Below, in pieces: positions 33,113-46,564 of a DNA stretch of 64,000 nucleotides; position 1 is the stretch's first letter; every line of letters begins with the position of its first letter. The DNA is from Liriodendron chinense (Eukaryota > Streptophyta > Magnoliopsida > Magnoliales > Magnoliaceae): assembly GCA_003013855.2 (NCBI GenBank), contig ML058577.1:2418001-2482000 (forward strand), written 5' to 3'. Position numbers and translations under genes: made by a program. The notes beneath the pieces are model-generated. The model did no database searches. It saw only the letters and a list, made by a program, of their open reading frames with translations, and was not told where the DNA came from.

Positions 33113-35390
33113 GTCTCCTTCAATTTCTGACCTAGTTTTTGTAGGTTTCTTATCCTTTTTAAGGATGGGTTTTTTAATCTGTTGCCTTGATGGATACTTG
33201 TAATCTTTAAGCTTGTTCTAATAAAATTACTTTTGTCGATCGCCATCACCATCACAGCCTTATATGTTTTCCTGAACAATAGGTTCCTAAAAAGTTTTTC
33301 TGTAGAAACACACCTATTTCCACTTTAAAAATGCAGCATATATTTTCCTTGTATAAAGAATGTTTTAGAAAGTAAATGCATATGAAACTTTCCAGTATTT
33401 ACTTTTTCTCCCTATGGTTTCTCATCCATGTCTTGATTCCAGCATAAATGCTTAGAAGGCCATGTCCAAAACAGTTTGTTAGATTATGATTTCTTTATGC
33501 GATGGAGGTTTCTCTTTCCTAGCATTTGTGAATTTTACCTTGTAAGCAGTTCGATGTTACATGCAATAGTGATTCTTTTTCCGTGCCACATGATTCATTT
33601 GGTTTATATCATTTTAACTAATGCCTGAAAATTCAATTTCCATTTGCTCTGGCATATTTATTCTGGATTGGAAATAGATCTTCATGTTGTTCGTCATTTT
33701 GTACTTGTACAAAGTGACGTTGTAGCAAGGTTTCTAGTATCACCACCCTGTAGACTGAATGGTAACCAGCATTTCCATCCAGTTTGTGTTTTCATGCTAG
33801 ATTTGGTCCCATTTTCATATCAACTTTCACATCTCTAGTGATTTTCAGGAGTCAACCTTTCTGATTTTGCTCTATGCTACAGTATCCAGATATGACATGA
33901 GAACATAATTGGAAGGTCATTATTATGGATTTTATACAAAGTTAAAGTGTTGGACACAGTATTATATGAATATGTTAACCATTTTGAAGTATTTGTATTG
34001 TGGGTTATATGACATGCATCCTCTTTTTCATGATTGACAATCACCATTTTTGTTCTAAAGATATATCTTGTTTATAAATTAAATATTTTATTGTGTTTAA
34101 AGTTTCTAAGAGCTATGGTTGACTTTCACTTCTTTATCTCAAGAGGATACTTATGTATAGGTCCTCTTTTACATGATTGACGATCACCATTTTTGTTCTA
34201 AAGATAAATCTTGTTTATTAATTGTATCTTTTGTGGTGTTTTAAGTTTCTAAGAATTACGGTTGACTTTCACTTCTTTATCTTGGGAGGATAGTTATCTT
34301 TGGGACTGGAATGAATGTCGTGGGGAGTCATCTAAAGATGTTTCTTTAAAATTCTCAAACCTGCAATTTGTCCCTCTAGAGGTTTGTGTCTCTTTTTTGT
34401 CAGTACGTTTATAATTATATTCGTTGATAAGGGAGAATCGCCATATGAGTTCATTGTAACTATTTACTTTTCCTTTTTCTATGCTCTTTTTTTTTTTTAA
34501 AAAAAGGAAATGAACGACAATAGAAAACATATTACAAATGCAGGGATTGGCCAATATTGATTGAACCTCTTGTTTCTTTGATTTTGGCCCGGGAATGCCA
34601 TATGCTTCTTTTGAAACAATGTAGCATTGATTTCCAAATTTGTCCAACAAGAGCTTCAATTTAGCTATACGAGGAGCTAGGCACCAAGGGCCTTGCCAAG
34701 ACTCCGTTGCTTACTGAAAAATTGCTTGATAATCTTCCACCACAGTAAGATAACCGGAGAAAAAAATATGGGGACCTCTAAGAGTGTATATATTCGCAGA
34801 CATTGAATCCCCTGCACTATAAGGGCCTGAGAAGGCCAGTACTAAACCCTCGTCATTTCTCACCACTCCAATCTAAGCTGGACCATGACTATCAAAGACA
34901 AGTACCATGTTCAGCTTTAGTTGTGCCTGCAACAAGAGGTTTCATGCAACCCTTGTTTTTTCAGCCCTTCCTTCCTAAACTTAGATATGGAGTCTGAGAC
35001 TTCTGCTCAGCTATGATACTCAAACACAACATTCCTTTGAATTCCAATCTAGTGGTAGTCCATTCTGTCATCATGGTGGTAATTTGACAGATAATCAGAT
35101 TTATCAAGGCGTTTTTTTGTGGTATCTGGTGTCTACCATTTTCCTTGGACGTGCGTGTGAGTCCTGTCATTGAAATGTTAATAATTTGTGATCTCAAAAC
35201 TGTGGTAATCTTGTCCTAGCTTTTTTAGACTCATTTGGAGACCAATAGGGTTTTTTCATTATCTTGTTGAGAAGATCCATGGGGGGCCAATATCACTTTT
35301 ATTTCTACATCAACCTGTGGGTAGGGTTGACAAGCCACACATAAATTCTCTATAAATGCATTCCAAAATGTTGGCATGCAAACCAATATA
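33113..35390. other. Intron-like sequence of the ULP2 pseudogene, no gene recognised
   Basis: T-rich sequence. Blocks at 34015-34110 and 34160-34290 are near-copies of each other (GATTGAC-ATCACCATTTTTG, AAGATA-ATCTTGTTTAT, GGTTGACTTTCACTTCTTTA). The minus-strand frame at 34294-34659 resembles no family I know. Confidence 0.5.
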
Positions 35391-35549
35391 GAAGTTTATT
35401 CAGTTTTATGGTGAGAGAACTCCTTGAGGATTATCAAAGTCAGTCACAGAGCATAATGATTAAATATTGGGATATTTCTTTGTTCTGGAAAGTCAAACTT
35501 GGGAAATTTTGGATTTTTGTTTTTCATGGATTGAGAAAAAGTTGGCTAC

Positions 35550-35606
35550 TTCATCATCATAATCATCATCTAAGCCTTATCCCAACTAGTTGGGGTTGGC
35601 TACGTA
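35550..35606. repeat. Dispersed CATCATCTAAGCCTTAT motif, copy 2
   Basis: Same wording as 17262-17312: CATCATCATAATCATCATCT, AAGCCTTATCCCAACTAGTT, GGGGTTGGCTACG. Confidence 0.6.
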
Positions 35607-35699
35607 AATCATGTTCCTTCAACTTGTTGATTGTAATGAACCTATGCAGTAGACTATTAGGCACTCGATGATAATCAATCTATGTAATAGTCTACTACA

Positions 35700-37688
35700 C
35701 AGCGCCTGTGGGAGTTTTGTGCTCTCACTATCGATCCAAACCTGGATAAAAGAGGGTTCCATCAGGTTGGCAGCCAACATCATAGTTTTGCCATATCTTT
35801 CATCAATGAATCCGGATAAACTGGCTACTTGGAAAAGAAATTACATGCTTCTTGGGGTGTAGAATAGCTTTAAGCAAGGCAGCACCGTTGAATCTTTTGA
35901 TCTACTATCTATCTCTTCCAAATGCCTATGGCAGTGGCTAAAAAAATTGAGTGATTGCAAAGAAACTTCCTTCAGGAAGGAAGGGGTAACTGCCACTGTT
36001 GTTCAGCAATAAAAAAAAGGAAGGTGGCATAGGCATTGGGAGAGTATTGGAAAGAATTGAGCATTGCTTGGCTGATGGTGGTCGTGGAGGTTTAGGGAAA
36101 ATCTGAAAGATCTATGACAAATGTTATATTGAGAAAATATGGACTGTCTAATGGAGGCTGGTTCCCTGGATTGCCTCCTAGAAGATTGGGCACCAATGTC
36201 TTAACTCTTGAGAGCTATTAGCAAGATTGGTAGGGGTTAGGAAATCCAAATTCTCATATTGGTAGAGTTGTGATATACAAATTCATTCAGGGTACTGAGT
36301 TATTTATAGGTTGGCAGTATATAGGGGGACATCGGTGCAACAACGTATCACCAGAGCGGGAGGTCAAGCAATTTGGAATGATGGATTGAGAAGAACCCTT
36401 AGGGAGGAAGAGAATGGGGATTTTACCTCCCTTCCTGCCTTGGTTGAAAGTGTTTTCATACCCAGGGGTGGCACCGATAGATGTAAATTGGCCTTAGAGA
36501 TGCATGAAGAATTCTTGTTGAGATCTTTCTATGCTCTAAGTCGAGGGTTCATGTGTAACGCCCCAGATTTTCGAGATTTATTTGAAAATTTATTTTTATT
36601 TTATTTTAATTAATTATCATACATTTACCATTGTTTCAAGAATAACGGACCATCCGTAGGAGATCCGATAGGGTACCCTTTACAAAAGTTGCTTAGAATG
36701 ATCCCATAAACATCGTAGAAAGATCAGATTTCAAAAACCACTCACTTTTCAGATAATTACGAAATTGCCATTAGTTAAACTTAAGTTAAGATGCCATTTT
36801 TAAGTATTATAGTTTCTGACAATCACTTTCACGCGAAACCCTAGATTTAATCTTTTGGGCATATATTAACCATACACGTTAAATTTCAGCCCTTAAATCA
36901 TAGTAGAAGTGGTCCAATTGTCAAATTAGCCTCTTAACCCTTGATTTTCATGTCCATCGAGTGAGGAAAGTAGATGGTTAGTCGTAGTCGAATATTTCTC
37001 TTCATATGAGTGATTTAGATCGTCTTTATCATGGACCAATAGTGTGATTTAAGTGCCCCACCTTGATAAGCATCTTTCTTATGCGCAAAGTTATCCCGTT
37101 TTAGAAATTAACGAGTTACCAACTCTTTTTAAATCTGAACCTTTCGATTTACCTACTTCTCACCATCAATCGCTTCTCAAATTTGAACCACTTATTATAC
37201 TCATATGACTACGAGTTTACACAAAATTTGGACCCCGATCTATAATCCTACACCGTTGAACCACAAAGCCAGCCCCTTCCTTTTCCGCCAAAAGTTGGAA
37301 TTTCAGATCTAGGCATTTCTCACCATCAATCAACCACTAAATTTTGTACAATTGTTTGCCTATCATGACTACATATTTTTTTAAAATTTGGGCCCTGATC
37401 ATCAAGCGTAGACCGTTAATTGAGATCTAGCCCATTTTAGCACCCGTCAGGCCATTTTCAAGGATCGGCCAATCTAGAATGTGGATCATCAAGAAATTTA
37501 CGTATTCTGACTCTACTCTTCGAGCTTGATAAGATGAACGGATTAGAATTGATCATAGATCATCCAAATATTGAGATTTGAGAAACCCACCTCAAGAGGT
37601 TGTTACACACGACCTCGCGTGCACATCCCTCTCCATATTTCTACTACGCACCTCCAAATCCTTCTCTTAACCCTAGCCTCCATGCCCT

Positions 37689-37728
<40 letters not shown>

Positions 37729-40318
37729 AGTTCTTTCTCATATTTTTCCAACAGCTAGGATTTTCTACAACCCTCTGCTTCTAAGTCCATCATAAGGTGA
37801 GGATTTTCCTTCAAGCCTTTCATTAATAATATCACGATTATCATAAGTTTCTTTTGTGGCATGTGAATTTGTTTTGTTTTGAATTACTTATCCATATAAC
37901 ATGAAGTTTGATGTGAGATTTGTAATGAATATCATTATATAGTGATGTGATTCCTTTTTTTAGATTTTTGACTAAGAAGCATGTATATTTGTGTTATTTA
38001 TTTTTGTGAAATCTATGCTCTTATTTTCTTAGTCCATATATTACAAGTAACATTGGTTTTCATATTATGATATGAAATGTGTATAAGATCATCATATGGA
38101 CATCCCATTATTGTATACTCTTTGTCCCTAAGTTGGTAAAATTATTCGATGTAGAGAGATGGAACCCGTGAGAGGTGTCTATGATGGAAGAATATATCTT
38201 GACTTAACTGAGAGAATGAAGTGATTGTTTGTTAATGGATCCTTACATATACATGATGCTTGATTTGATCCATTTACAGTACATGGGTATTTTAATGAAT
38301 TTGGTCATGATGTACAACATTGGCTTTTTGGGACATGATGAAATCATAAAACGGGACAATGAGTGGACACTAATAGTATACAAATTCTCATGAGCCGGGG
38401 TTGGTGTTATGGACACTAATCCCGTGCTGTCAGCCTATGCTGGGTTGCTTGCGACTCCCCATAGTGACCACTGAGTTTTATTTAAATCGGTTGTATGCGA
38501 AAACACTTAAATAAAGGTGAAACTAAAGTCATGCATTCACTTGGCTCCATGTGGGTGTACGGAATTGAGAATAGGCTAGAGCGTCCTACTTCTCTCGTAC
38601 ACTGTCACGTGTAGATTTGGGCTATGAGCATCCCGTTTCTCACGTGGTCGGCCAAAACTATGGGCTTGTGCATCCCAAGAACCTCTGGTGACTAGTGGCT
38701 AGCATGAAGTCGTAACAGGGAGTCTCCCACTTCATGTATTGTGATTCTAGCCAGGGTACCGTAGCCAGAGCATGCATTCCATGCATCGCATTAACAAAGA
38801 TTTTTAGTTGGTTGTTTTGATTTGATTAAATGATAATATACTGCTTGCGTTTACTCTGTACCGTTATTATTATTCTTGATTGTCTTGGAGGAAATATTCT
38901 CCACTATGATAGCGTTTAACGCTATCCCAAACACAATTTAGGTGATGCAGGTGAAGATCTAGGTATTGAACTCGATGTTTAAGGAGAAGAGTTCGATGGT
39001 TCATACGATCACATGGCGGATGACGATGTTAGAGAAACTTAGTCGATGTTTTCATTTATTAAATGTTTCTTTTGAGTAGTTGATACATTTATGGAATTGT
39101 AATAAGTCTTCAAGAGAAGATATGGTTTTGTATTTTAATTAATCAGTATGGATATTGGTTGGTTCTCTTATTTAAACATTGATGATGACGTAGTAAGTTT
39201 GATAGAATAAGATGATAATTGTTTCCGCCATTGTGCTTGAATGCTATATTTTATTATTTGAAAAATTAGTTATTCTATAAATTACTTGGGAATTTGGCCG
39301 TCGTGTTATACACGAGAGTCGAAAATCTCGGGTCGTTACATCATGCTTCGATGTGAGTCATACAACAAGAATCTGGAAGATTATGGAGCTTTCTATGGGA
39401 CTGGTTTTCTGTTTTATGGCAGTCCTTGGCACGATCCTAGCCATTGATTATCTTCATAACAAAAACAACTTTATCGTATATGGTTGCTATTGTATATCTA
39501 AGTGATGCAGAAACAATCAATCTTCTATTTATTCACTGAAATTTCAGCCATGCGTTGGTCAAAGATCACGTGCTAGTTTATCCTTAAAAAAGGATCATGG
39601 GCTGGTTTGGGATAGATTAGGTCCTGCCAACTTTGATTGTTGAAATGTTGGAAGCATGGAGATTCGGGTTCCAATTCCTTAGGGTTCATATCCTTTGGGA
39701 TCTTTTCTGGGTAGCCACTCTTTGGTCTTTCAGAAAGAATGCAACTGTGCATTCAAGCTCAAAGCAAAACGAAGTTGCTTGTAGTGGAGAAAATTTGAAC
39801 CAATGAACTTTCATGGATTGAGACGTGATGAAGTTTCAGGTATCAGAAGTGGAGATCTAAGGAGACGTTGGTTAGAATTTGTTGTGGATCTGAATCACAA
39901 AACTTGCACACCAATCCAATGGAATCCTCCTCCTAAGGATATGCTCAGACTAAATTTTGATGGTGCTCAAGGGAACCTGGGACTTGCTGCTGTAAAGGCC
40001 TTGTTTGTGAGATCGGTGAGCTCAATTATTTGCATAGGAGTCCCAAGGTTGATTCATTGGATGTTACCCAATGGGTGGGCTCTCTTGTTGTCTTATCTTG
40101 GAGACTGGCCGATTGGTTTGAGGAAATTGGGGAGATAGTTTCTGTTTCTTCTTTGCAGTTCTCTTACATTCGTGGAGAAGGGAATTCAAAAGCAGACTCC
40201 TAGGCATGCTTAAAAGTAAAAGATGATCCCCTAACTATGGAGTCCTTGGATCCTCTCCTTGTAGGTTCAGCCTCCCCCTGTATGTAGTTTCCTATGCTTT
40301 TTTAATAAATAAAAGTGT
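35700..40318 (+). mobile_element. Second L1 LINE, split by a solo LTR
   Basis: L1 ORF2 remnants run in order: YLSSMNPDKLATWKRNYMLL (end of RT), YYLSLFQMPMAVAKKIE (with stops), EENGDFTSLPALVESVFIPR and GTDRCKLALEMHEEFLLRS. The solo LTR follows at 36554-39340, then TIDYL-type zinc-region wording and DAETINLLFIH-like text at 39400-39540. An RNase H start, WNPPPKDMLRLNFDGAQGN, is at 39910-39985. It ends in TTAATAAATAAAAGTG near 40312. The insertion split the region directly after FYALSRGF. Frameshifts and stops make it inactive. Its 5' part is missing or scrambled. Confidence 0.78.
36554..39340. mobile_element. 2787-bp solo LTR with TCATG target duplication
   Basis: Starts TGTAACGCCCCAGATTTTCG and ends CTCGGGTCGTTACA, with inverse termini TGTAACG/CGTTACA. 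It is flanked by TCATG at 36549-36553 and 39341-39345. Long LTRs opening TGTAACGCCCC resemble those of Del/Tekay chromoviruses, by recollection. A (GA)n microsatellite lies at about 37693-37732. It sits inside the second L1, so it is younger than that L1. Confidence 0.9.
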
Positions 40319-40909
40319 AGTCTTTCATAAACATCCGTGGAACTCTTTGACCCTGCAATGCACTTTTGTCAATGTTTTTAATATTGTTATTGTTGAGAAT
40401 TGGAAGTGCCATGGGATACATAGGAAAATGTCATGTAAAGTTTCGTAGTGTAAATGAAATTTTAGGAAAATGGGGGAGTTTTTTGGTGAAATTTCCGGAG
40501 ATGTTAAAAGAGACAACAAGATTACACACTTGAATGAATCAAAACTTGCCTGATTTGCATAGCCCCTGAAGAGGCTCATTTTCATCAAGCAGCAATTGTC
40601 TATGCTTTATTGTAGATATTGAAGCAGTTGAGTCAGGCAGACTCCAGATTCTGTGATTTCTTCTGTTGTCAACATATTCCTTGTTTCAGTTTTTGCATTT
40701 TGGTTGAAACAGTGAATTCTCTGTGCAACTCGGGCCAGACTCAAACAAAGGGTCAGCATTTTTACACGACCGCTGTGGCACATGCTTATTGGTCCTTTGG
40801 TAGCCCTTTGGAAAGCCAAACAAAAAGGCAGATTTAAAATGACAACATCTGCCATACATTTTACGTTTCTGAAAGTTAAAAATTACTTGTGATTTTGTTT
40901 CCTTATTAC
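40319..40909. other. No recognisable gene
   Basis: Intron-like sequence between the L1 end and the probable last ULP2 exon. No convincing coding region. Confidence 0.4.
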
Positions 40910-41577
40910 TTTGCCCGCATCTGGTGTTTGCTCCAACCGGAAGATGCTGAAACTGGCCAGCAGTTTGTATACTCTCCTTCAGATGGAGTTGGTTATAAGC
41001 TGCAGGCTGAACTTACAGTCGAAGCATGTCCGCCCCATATTCCTCAATGACGTTACAACACTTGAGGCATCATGTTCCCAAGAGATATCAATGCAACCAA
41101 GCAACAGGAGGCTGGAGATGCCTCATCCAAGTCATTGAGTTGTGTCCCAGAATTCAATTGGTGCTGGAGCAGACAATCATGCCGTACGCCCTAAAAGTAG
41201 AGATTTTGCTGGTTCCAATGAGTAGGTAGTGGAAACAGAGGAAAGCTGAGGTTGGTTTTGCCAGAGACTTTTGGTGGTGACCTGATAACCCAGCTTCAGC
41301 TTCTGATGAGAGGCTGGAGACTTGCACGGTTGAAGATACTCAGGAAGAGGTTGCTGTTGTTGAGCAAGGATAGGATTCGTTTATCCCCTGCCAACAAAAC
41401 CATCCTCTCGTCAGGATGTTGAAACACAAAAAAACAAGGGTGAATGACGATGGTGTGCAATTGAGTGGCGAAGGTTTGGAGGGATGGAAACAGCAGGCCC
41501 ACAAACACTTGAAGTTCACACCTCCTGAGGGAGAAAGGCAACACATGCAGAGGATGGCAAGGGATTGCAAGTCATGA

Positions 41578-42673
41578 ATTTGGCTCCAGTCTCTAAACTT
41601 GCAGCCCCGCTGACTACTGACTTGAGTTAATTTCCCATGCTATTCATATTGTCATGGCTTTTCCATCATGTGGTTTGAGGTTTGTAGCCAAACTCAAGAA
41701 GGCAGTTCACTCAGGTGCTTTCCTAGAACGATTCTCTTTCTCATTGTCTTCCTCTCTGGTGCTTTTTTTTTTTTTTTTTAATTACCTTTTTCCTTTTTCT
41801 TTTCATTTTTCCTTGTTTCCATCTCTGATGCTGATGCCATCCATGTAAAATATCATTTCAAACACTTTTTAATTTCAGGTTAGTGTGGAACTCCATCAAT
41901 GGAGTGATTAAATTAGTAGATGGCAAATCCAAGTCTGTTGTGCTTCTTCCCCAACTGACAATGATTGCGTTGTTTGGTGCAAATGGTTTTCGCAGGCTCC
42001 ACAGTCTAACAAAATAGATTCCATTGTCGCTGGTTGGATTGTTTTCCTATCTAACATCTTGTTGAACATAACAGGAACGCATTGGACCCTAGCTGAATAG
42101 TCTGAGAATTCAGGCCCAAGTGCAGGATCAGCTTTGTTTTAGTATCAGTGATTTGGTTGATTAGATCAATGGTACAAACGACTTTGCTTACAATAAAGTA
42201 TCATTTAGGATACGTGTTTGGAAGCACAGTTGAATTGTATTGCAATCATTGGTATTAATGAAATGAAATAACCAAATTGTAGTTTTTTTCTTTTCAAAGC
42301 ATTCATATTCAGGTTCTGAACCATAGTTCTAAAACCTGGTGACTTGACTTGAAACTCACCAGAGTCAACTCGACTCAACAAGATCTAGAGCTAAGTCACT
42401 GACAAACTCACTGACAAGAAAGACTCGGTTGGGTCTTTGCAAGATTCGTTGATTTGGCTCGACAACTCATTTGGCACATCTCAACACGATTGGAACTGAG
42501 TCAATTGCTGAGTGAATGGCTTTTTAAGTTGTTCATGGTGAAGGATTCAAGTTGTTCAGCAAGTGGGTTCTGCCATGTAGATTAGGTGCCCAAAATCAAG
42601 CTGTCCATTGCTCCTAACCTTATGGCCCTCTAGATGAAAGGAGTGGCCCAAATTTCAGTTTCGGACATCAAAA
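41578..42673. other. No recognisable gene
   Basis: Probable downstream flank of the ULP2 pseudogene, with a T-run at 41763-41779 and CGAC/GAGTC-rich text near 42350-42500. Nothing identifiable. Confidence 0.4.
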
Positions 42674-43150
42674 TTACATAATGGACCAACTGATGGACGG
42701 TTTGTATTTGTTATCGAAGGAGCATGTCGGCACATCTGGTGGCTTGTGGAAGACCCACCTTTGTACATGCACCCTAGATAGACAATACGTTTGATTTTCT
42801 GATAGCACAAGAGGCCCACCATTCGGCCATCCAAACCTGTTGGTATGATTCAAGAGACATAAGAACATTTCGTATTTCCTGGACCTGAGTAGGATGAACA
42901 TTACGCTGTTGTGGTGGTACTGGCGCCAGATTCTCACAACATTAACCTCAACAGGAACATTTGATTGATGTGCCACTTGTGCCGCTTGCGCTCTTTCAAC
43001 GATGAGATCCATCAACCGATTTATGCTCTCGGTCTATTTGACCATCCATCTATTAAAATTTTCATGTTCAATCCGAGCTTGCTCAGCCCAGGTGAGTGAT
43101 AGCTCGGCTTGAATTCTCTCTTGATATTTCATATACTGAATTTCCATTTT
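42674..43150 (-). pseudogene. Probable Ty3/gypsy gag N-terminal fragment
   Basis: On the minus strand, EIQYMKYQERIQAELSLTWA continues with INRLMDLIVERAQAAQVAHQ and SNVPVEVNVV. Another frame then gives LAPVPPQQRNVHPTQVQE. This resembles the coiled start of chromovirus-type gag, with frameshifts and a stop near 42780. The rest of gag and pol is missing. It lies directly downstream, in the minus sense, of an LTR-like sequence. Confidence 0.5.
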
Positions 43151-43243
43151 CGGGTCCCACTGGGTGTGTAAAAAATTGTTGTTCACAATTTTCAGTTGCA
43201 CATGCTAGAAGTGTGCGGGCATCCTAAAACTGATAGCGCTACT

Positions 43244-44059
43244 TGATTCCAATAGAACAACTTTGACTCCAAGTGCCAAGATACGCAAATACGTCAAAAT
43301 TGACTATATATGACCGAGATCTGTGAAGATCGACCACCTATTCAACGACTCACAATATGTTATTCATGTTAATTAGGAAATTATTAGAGGGTAGGGTTTG
43401 TTCTCCGAGAATGAGTTGTACATTTGCCTTCCGTATGAAAGGACTTCTAAAATAAATAAACAAAAGAGAAATTATACTTAGAGTCGGCCTTATGGAACAA
43501 CCATAGAACATTTTTTTTCAAAATGAAGAACTTGTTTGATATTAAACTAAGTCCATCATATGAGCATAAACTTAAATTATAGCTATTCCTAGCTACATGA
43601 TTAAATTATGGATTACGCTAAAGAACGCAAAGTACCGATTGCGCCGAGGAATGTAAAAAAACTGGTTACACTAGGGAATGTAAAAGATGAATTTATACTA
43701 AGGACTATAGAGTAATTTGAAAGATTTGATTTGGTTTTGTTGGTATGAGATCCGCTGCTTTATTGAAATCCTTGCTATTTATATGCTCTTCTTAGAGAGC
43801 AAAGACCCTTTGGATGCTCCACATCCTGAACCATTCCAGCATTATTGCCTTCTAGAGACTTCCTTTCTCTTCTGGACACTTGTCCTCTTACCCTTGATCA
43901 ACCACATTTTCGCTCGGTCGCTACCCTTTAGTTGCAAACTCGCTCGGTCACTATCATCTTTGGTTGCAAACTCTCTCAGCGGCTGCTTTAATGTGTTCAG
44001 GAACATGTGTCCTCTTCTTGGTTGGCTCTTTCAAAATTGGTCATAAATAAGCGCCAACA
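43244..44059 (-). mobile_element. LTR-like sequence upstream of the gag fragment
   Basis: Minus-strand reading starts TGTTGGCGCTTATTTATG and may end near GGAATCA (43244). It holds a TATA-like CATATAAATAGC (complement of about 43774-43785). Its position immediately before a gag-like frame supports a 5' LTR, but no second LTR or clear primer site was found. Confidence 0.45.
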
Positions 44060-44120
44060 CATGTGCATGACTAATCACAATTAGATTATCAAATCCAACT
44101 AGCTAATATCAAAGCTTTAT

Positions 44121-44544
44121 GGGCCCCACCATGATGTATGTGTTATATCCATGCCGTCCATTTACTTTTTTTTTCAGTTCATTTTAGGGAATGATCTAAG
44201 AAATGTGGTAGATCCAAAGCTCAAGTGGACCACACTACAGGAAACAGTAGGATTTAAACTTTACCATTGAAAACTTCTTACGGGACACAGAAGTTTTGGA
44301 TCAAACTGATATTTGTGTTTTCCCTTCACCCAGATCTTGTAACTTTATGAAGAAATTAGATGACGAATAAACATCACTGTGGACCCAAGAAAGGTTTCAA
44401 CGATAGACATCATTCTCCCCACTGTTTCCTATGATGTGGATCACCTGAGCATTGGATCTGCCTCATTTTTGGGATTATAACCTAAAATGAGCTGGAAAAA
44501 TGAATGGACGGCATGGATAAAACACAAACATCACGGTGGGGTCC
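44121..44544. mobile_element. Complete fold-back element of the dispersed family
   Basis: Left end GGGCCCCACCATGATGTATG, TGTTATATCCATGCCGTCC. Right end GGACGGCATGGATAAAACAC, AAACATCACGGTGGGGTCC. The inverted repeats are over 60 bp. The ~300-bp centre keeps CAGGAAACAGT and ATATTTGTGTTTTCCC. No coding capacity. It is the best-preserved copy in the window. Confidence 0.72.
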
Positions 44545-44739
44545 AAATAGCTTTGTAACGGCCAAACCGCGTCTCCCCTGCTTGACTATTTATCGAGGTG
44601 GAGACTGCATTGACTATGTCTGGAGCGGCTGAGTACTCGTAGCAAATAAACCATCTTGCGAGCTAAGGTTGAAAATATTTTGAATCGCAAGAATTTCCTC
44701 TCCAACACCGTCTCTCTGGTCCATCCGAAAGGATTACAT

Positions 44740-46506
44740 CTCCACGGGCAAAGGTACGAACATTTATTTTCTCCTCTTTCCCTTCTTTACTATCACATAT
44801 TCCCTCCTACTTCATTCCAAGATGATTTCTTCTTACTGACATGGGCCAAATGATATGATAGAAATGAAATATAAAAAATAACAATAACGGATGATCTTAA
44901 TCCATCCCAGCAATGACCTTCAAAGTTCCCGCTCCCCCGTTTAATTTCACGGAACTATCAGCTTAGGGAGACTTCCACAGTTTTTTAATCTCTCTCTGTT
45001 TTTAAGTCTATTGATGGTTCTCTGGAAAATTGGAACTAGACCTAAAGCCATTCTGATCAAGATCTGAGATCTAAATTGTGCGGTTTCTTATCTTGCATAT
45101 CCTTTCTCTAAGGACATGTCTATTGTATCCTTGGTTCTTCAATTTGTACAAGTGGCATCGTTGAATGATCATGACCCCCCTTGATTGGTGATCCTGATGG
45201 TGAAGCCAAGGTCCTAATATGTGATAGGTACTCGATAACCTGATCAAATTCAGCTCCCGATCATCAAAAGATGATACCTGAGCCTGAAATGGGTCCCAAT
45301 AGGACCCTAACCCGCCTCTTTGACAATCCTACCCCCATTGAATTATCTATCTTGTTCATAAGATAGGTGACCCTTTTCTTAATGTGGACCATTGGCAAAG
45401 TTATGCATCTGGAGTCTACTGGTTTGAACAATTAAACTCATTCTGTATAGAAGTGATTGTTGAAGCAGAGCCTACTCATGATGGCCCGCCATATTAGTGA
45501 AAGGCTGGCTGAACCTGCATGTTTTGCTTGGTCGATAATCATATGATACTTGCATTTGGAGAGTTTTGAGAGGAGAATGTGTGGAAACCTGGAGCTTTCT
45601 GATTGTACAAGCAGGGACCATGCTTTTTGTGATTAAGACCTGTGATTTTGGCTAGCTATGATTGGACCATGCTCCAAATATCTTTACGACTGGATAATTC
45701 TAACTCTTCAATATGTAGCCTGTGAGTAGACAGTAAAAAAAAAAAAAAAAAGACAAAAGAAAACAACAACAACAACGCATCAAGCACCCAACTCAACAGG
45801 CAAACAGCTAAACATTGGATTGATAGGATTTTCTAATCTGGGCAAATTTTAGGGCATATTTCATCCACCGTGGGGCCCATGAGGTCCTCGTCCTCAAAAA
45901 TCAAATCACGCTCCTTGCTCGTTCAAATAAGTACACAAGAAATGGTGATATAATTAAAATGGACCTGAGGTTAGACCAAAAGTGAACAAATAAGCAGACA
46001 AGAATTTGGGTCTTTTTTTCTTCTTCTAAACATGCATATAAAAGTTGTTCTTAAGTCTCTTAAGCATAACAACATTTCTCTTTTTATGAATTTTCAGTTC
46101 ATTAATTACAACACAACCAAATGATGTCTACAAACAAGGTGCCATTGCTCTGTAGATTTGGGGGTGACTTCATTGGGGAATCAAATAATGTTTATTACAA
46201 AGGAGGCACAAACGGCATTGTTCATGTCGATCGAGCAATCAATTTTCTCAATCTTGTATCCAAAGTGCTTGGGATTTGCAAGTTTACCGACATTAGCAGC
46301 ATCAAGTACAAATATCCTGGTCTAGATTTGGATTCACTTGTGTTGATTGAGAATGATGACGACGTATCCAATATGATGGAAGCATTTCTTCAAAGCAGCG
46401 AGCCTATTCAGCTCTTTGTTTTTTGTGCCCAAAAATTTTCAACCCCTATTGCGATTCCCAGGTACTTGAAATACAAATTTGTTTGTGTTTGCAGTTATGC
46501 AGTTCA

Positions 46507-46564
<58 letters not shown>

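Larger units (their letters stand above)
31052..41577 (+). pseudogene. ULP2-type SUMO protease (C48) pseudogene
   Basis: Plus-strand exons of a plant ULP2A/2B-like SUMO protease are spread over 10 kb. Exon ~31052-31187 reads DEPFKDVIYPKGDPDVVSMS, KRDVELLQP, then TAG, then AFMNDTIIDFYLK. Exon ~31371-31530 reads KNKLQLEDNHMFHFCNSFFC and RKLAILDKDLGSA. Exon ~31590-31728 reads LDDNLHWSLMVICHPGEIAY, with the catalytic His. An exon beginning at 31765, split by an L1, continues at 33032 with CILHMDTIKASHKGLKNL, with the catalytic Asp. Exon ~35395-35450 reads VRELLEDYQSQ. A probable C-terminal exon at 40910-41577 has ETCTVEDTQEEVAVVEQG. The block with the catalytic Cys (DCGLFLLHY in the family) was not found. 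The in-frame TAG, an extra C before CILHMD and multiple later stops show it is dead. ULP2 enzymes remove SUMO chains. Confidence 0.72.

Noticed and set aside
44111..44555. Target-site duplication AAAGCTTTA/AAATAGCTTT around the fold-back element
   Set aside because: The words resemble each other but do not align at the element edges without an indel, so no TSD is claimed.
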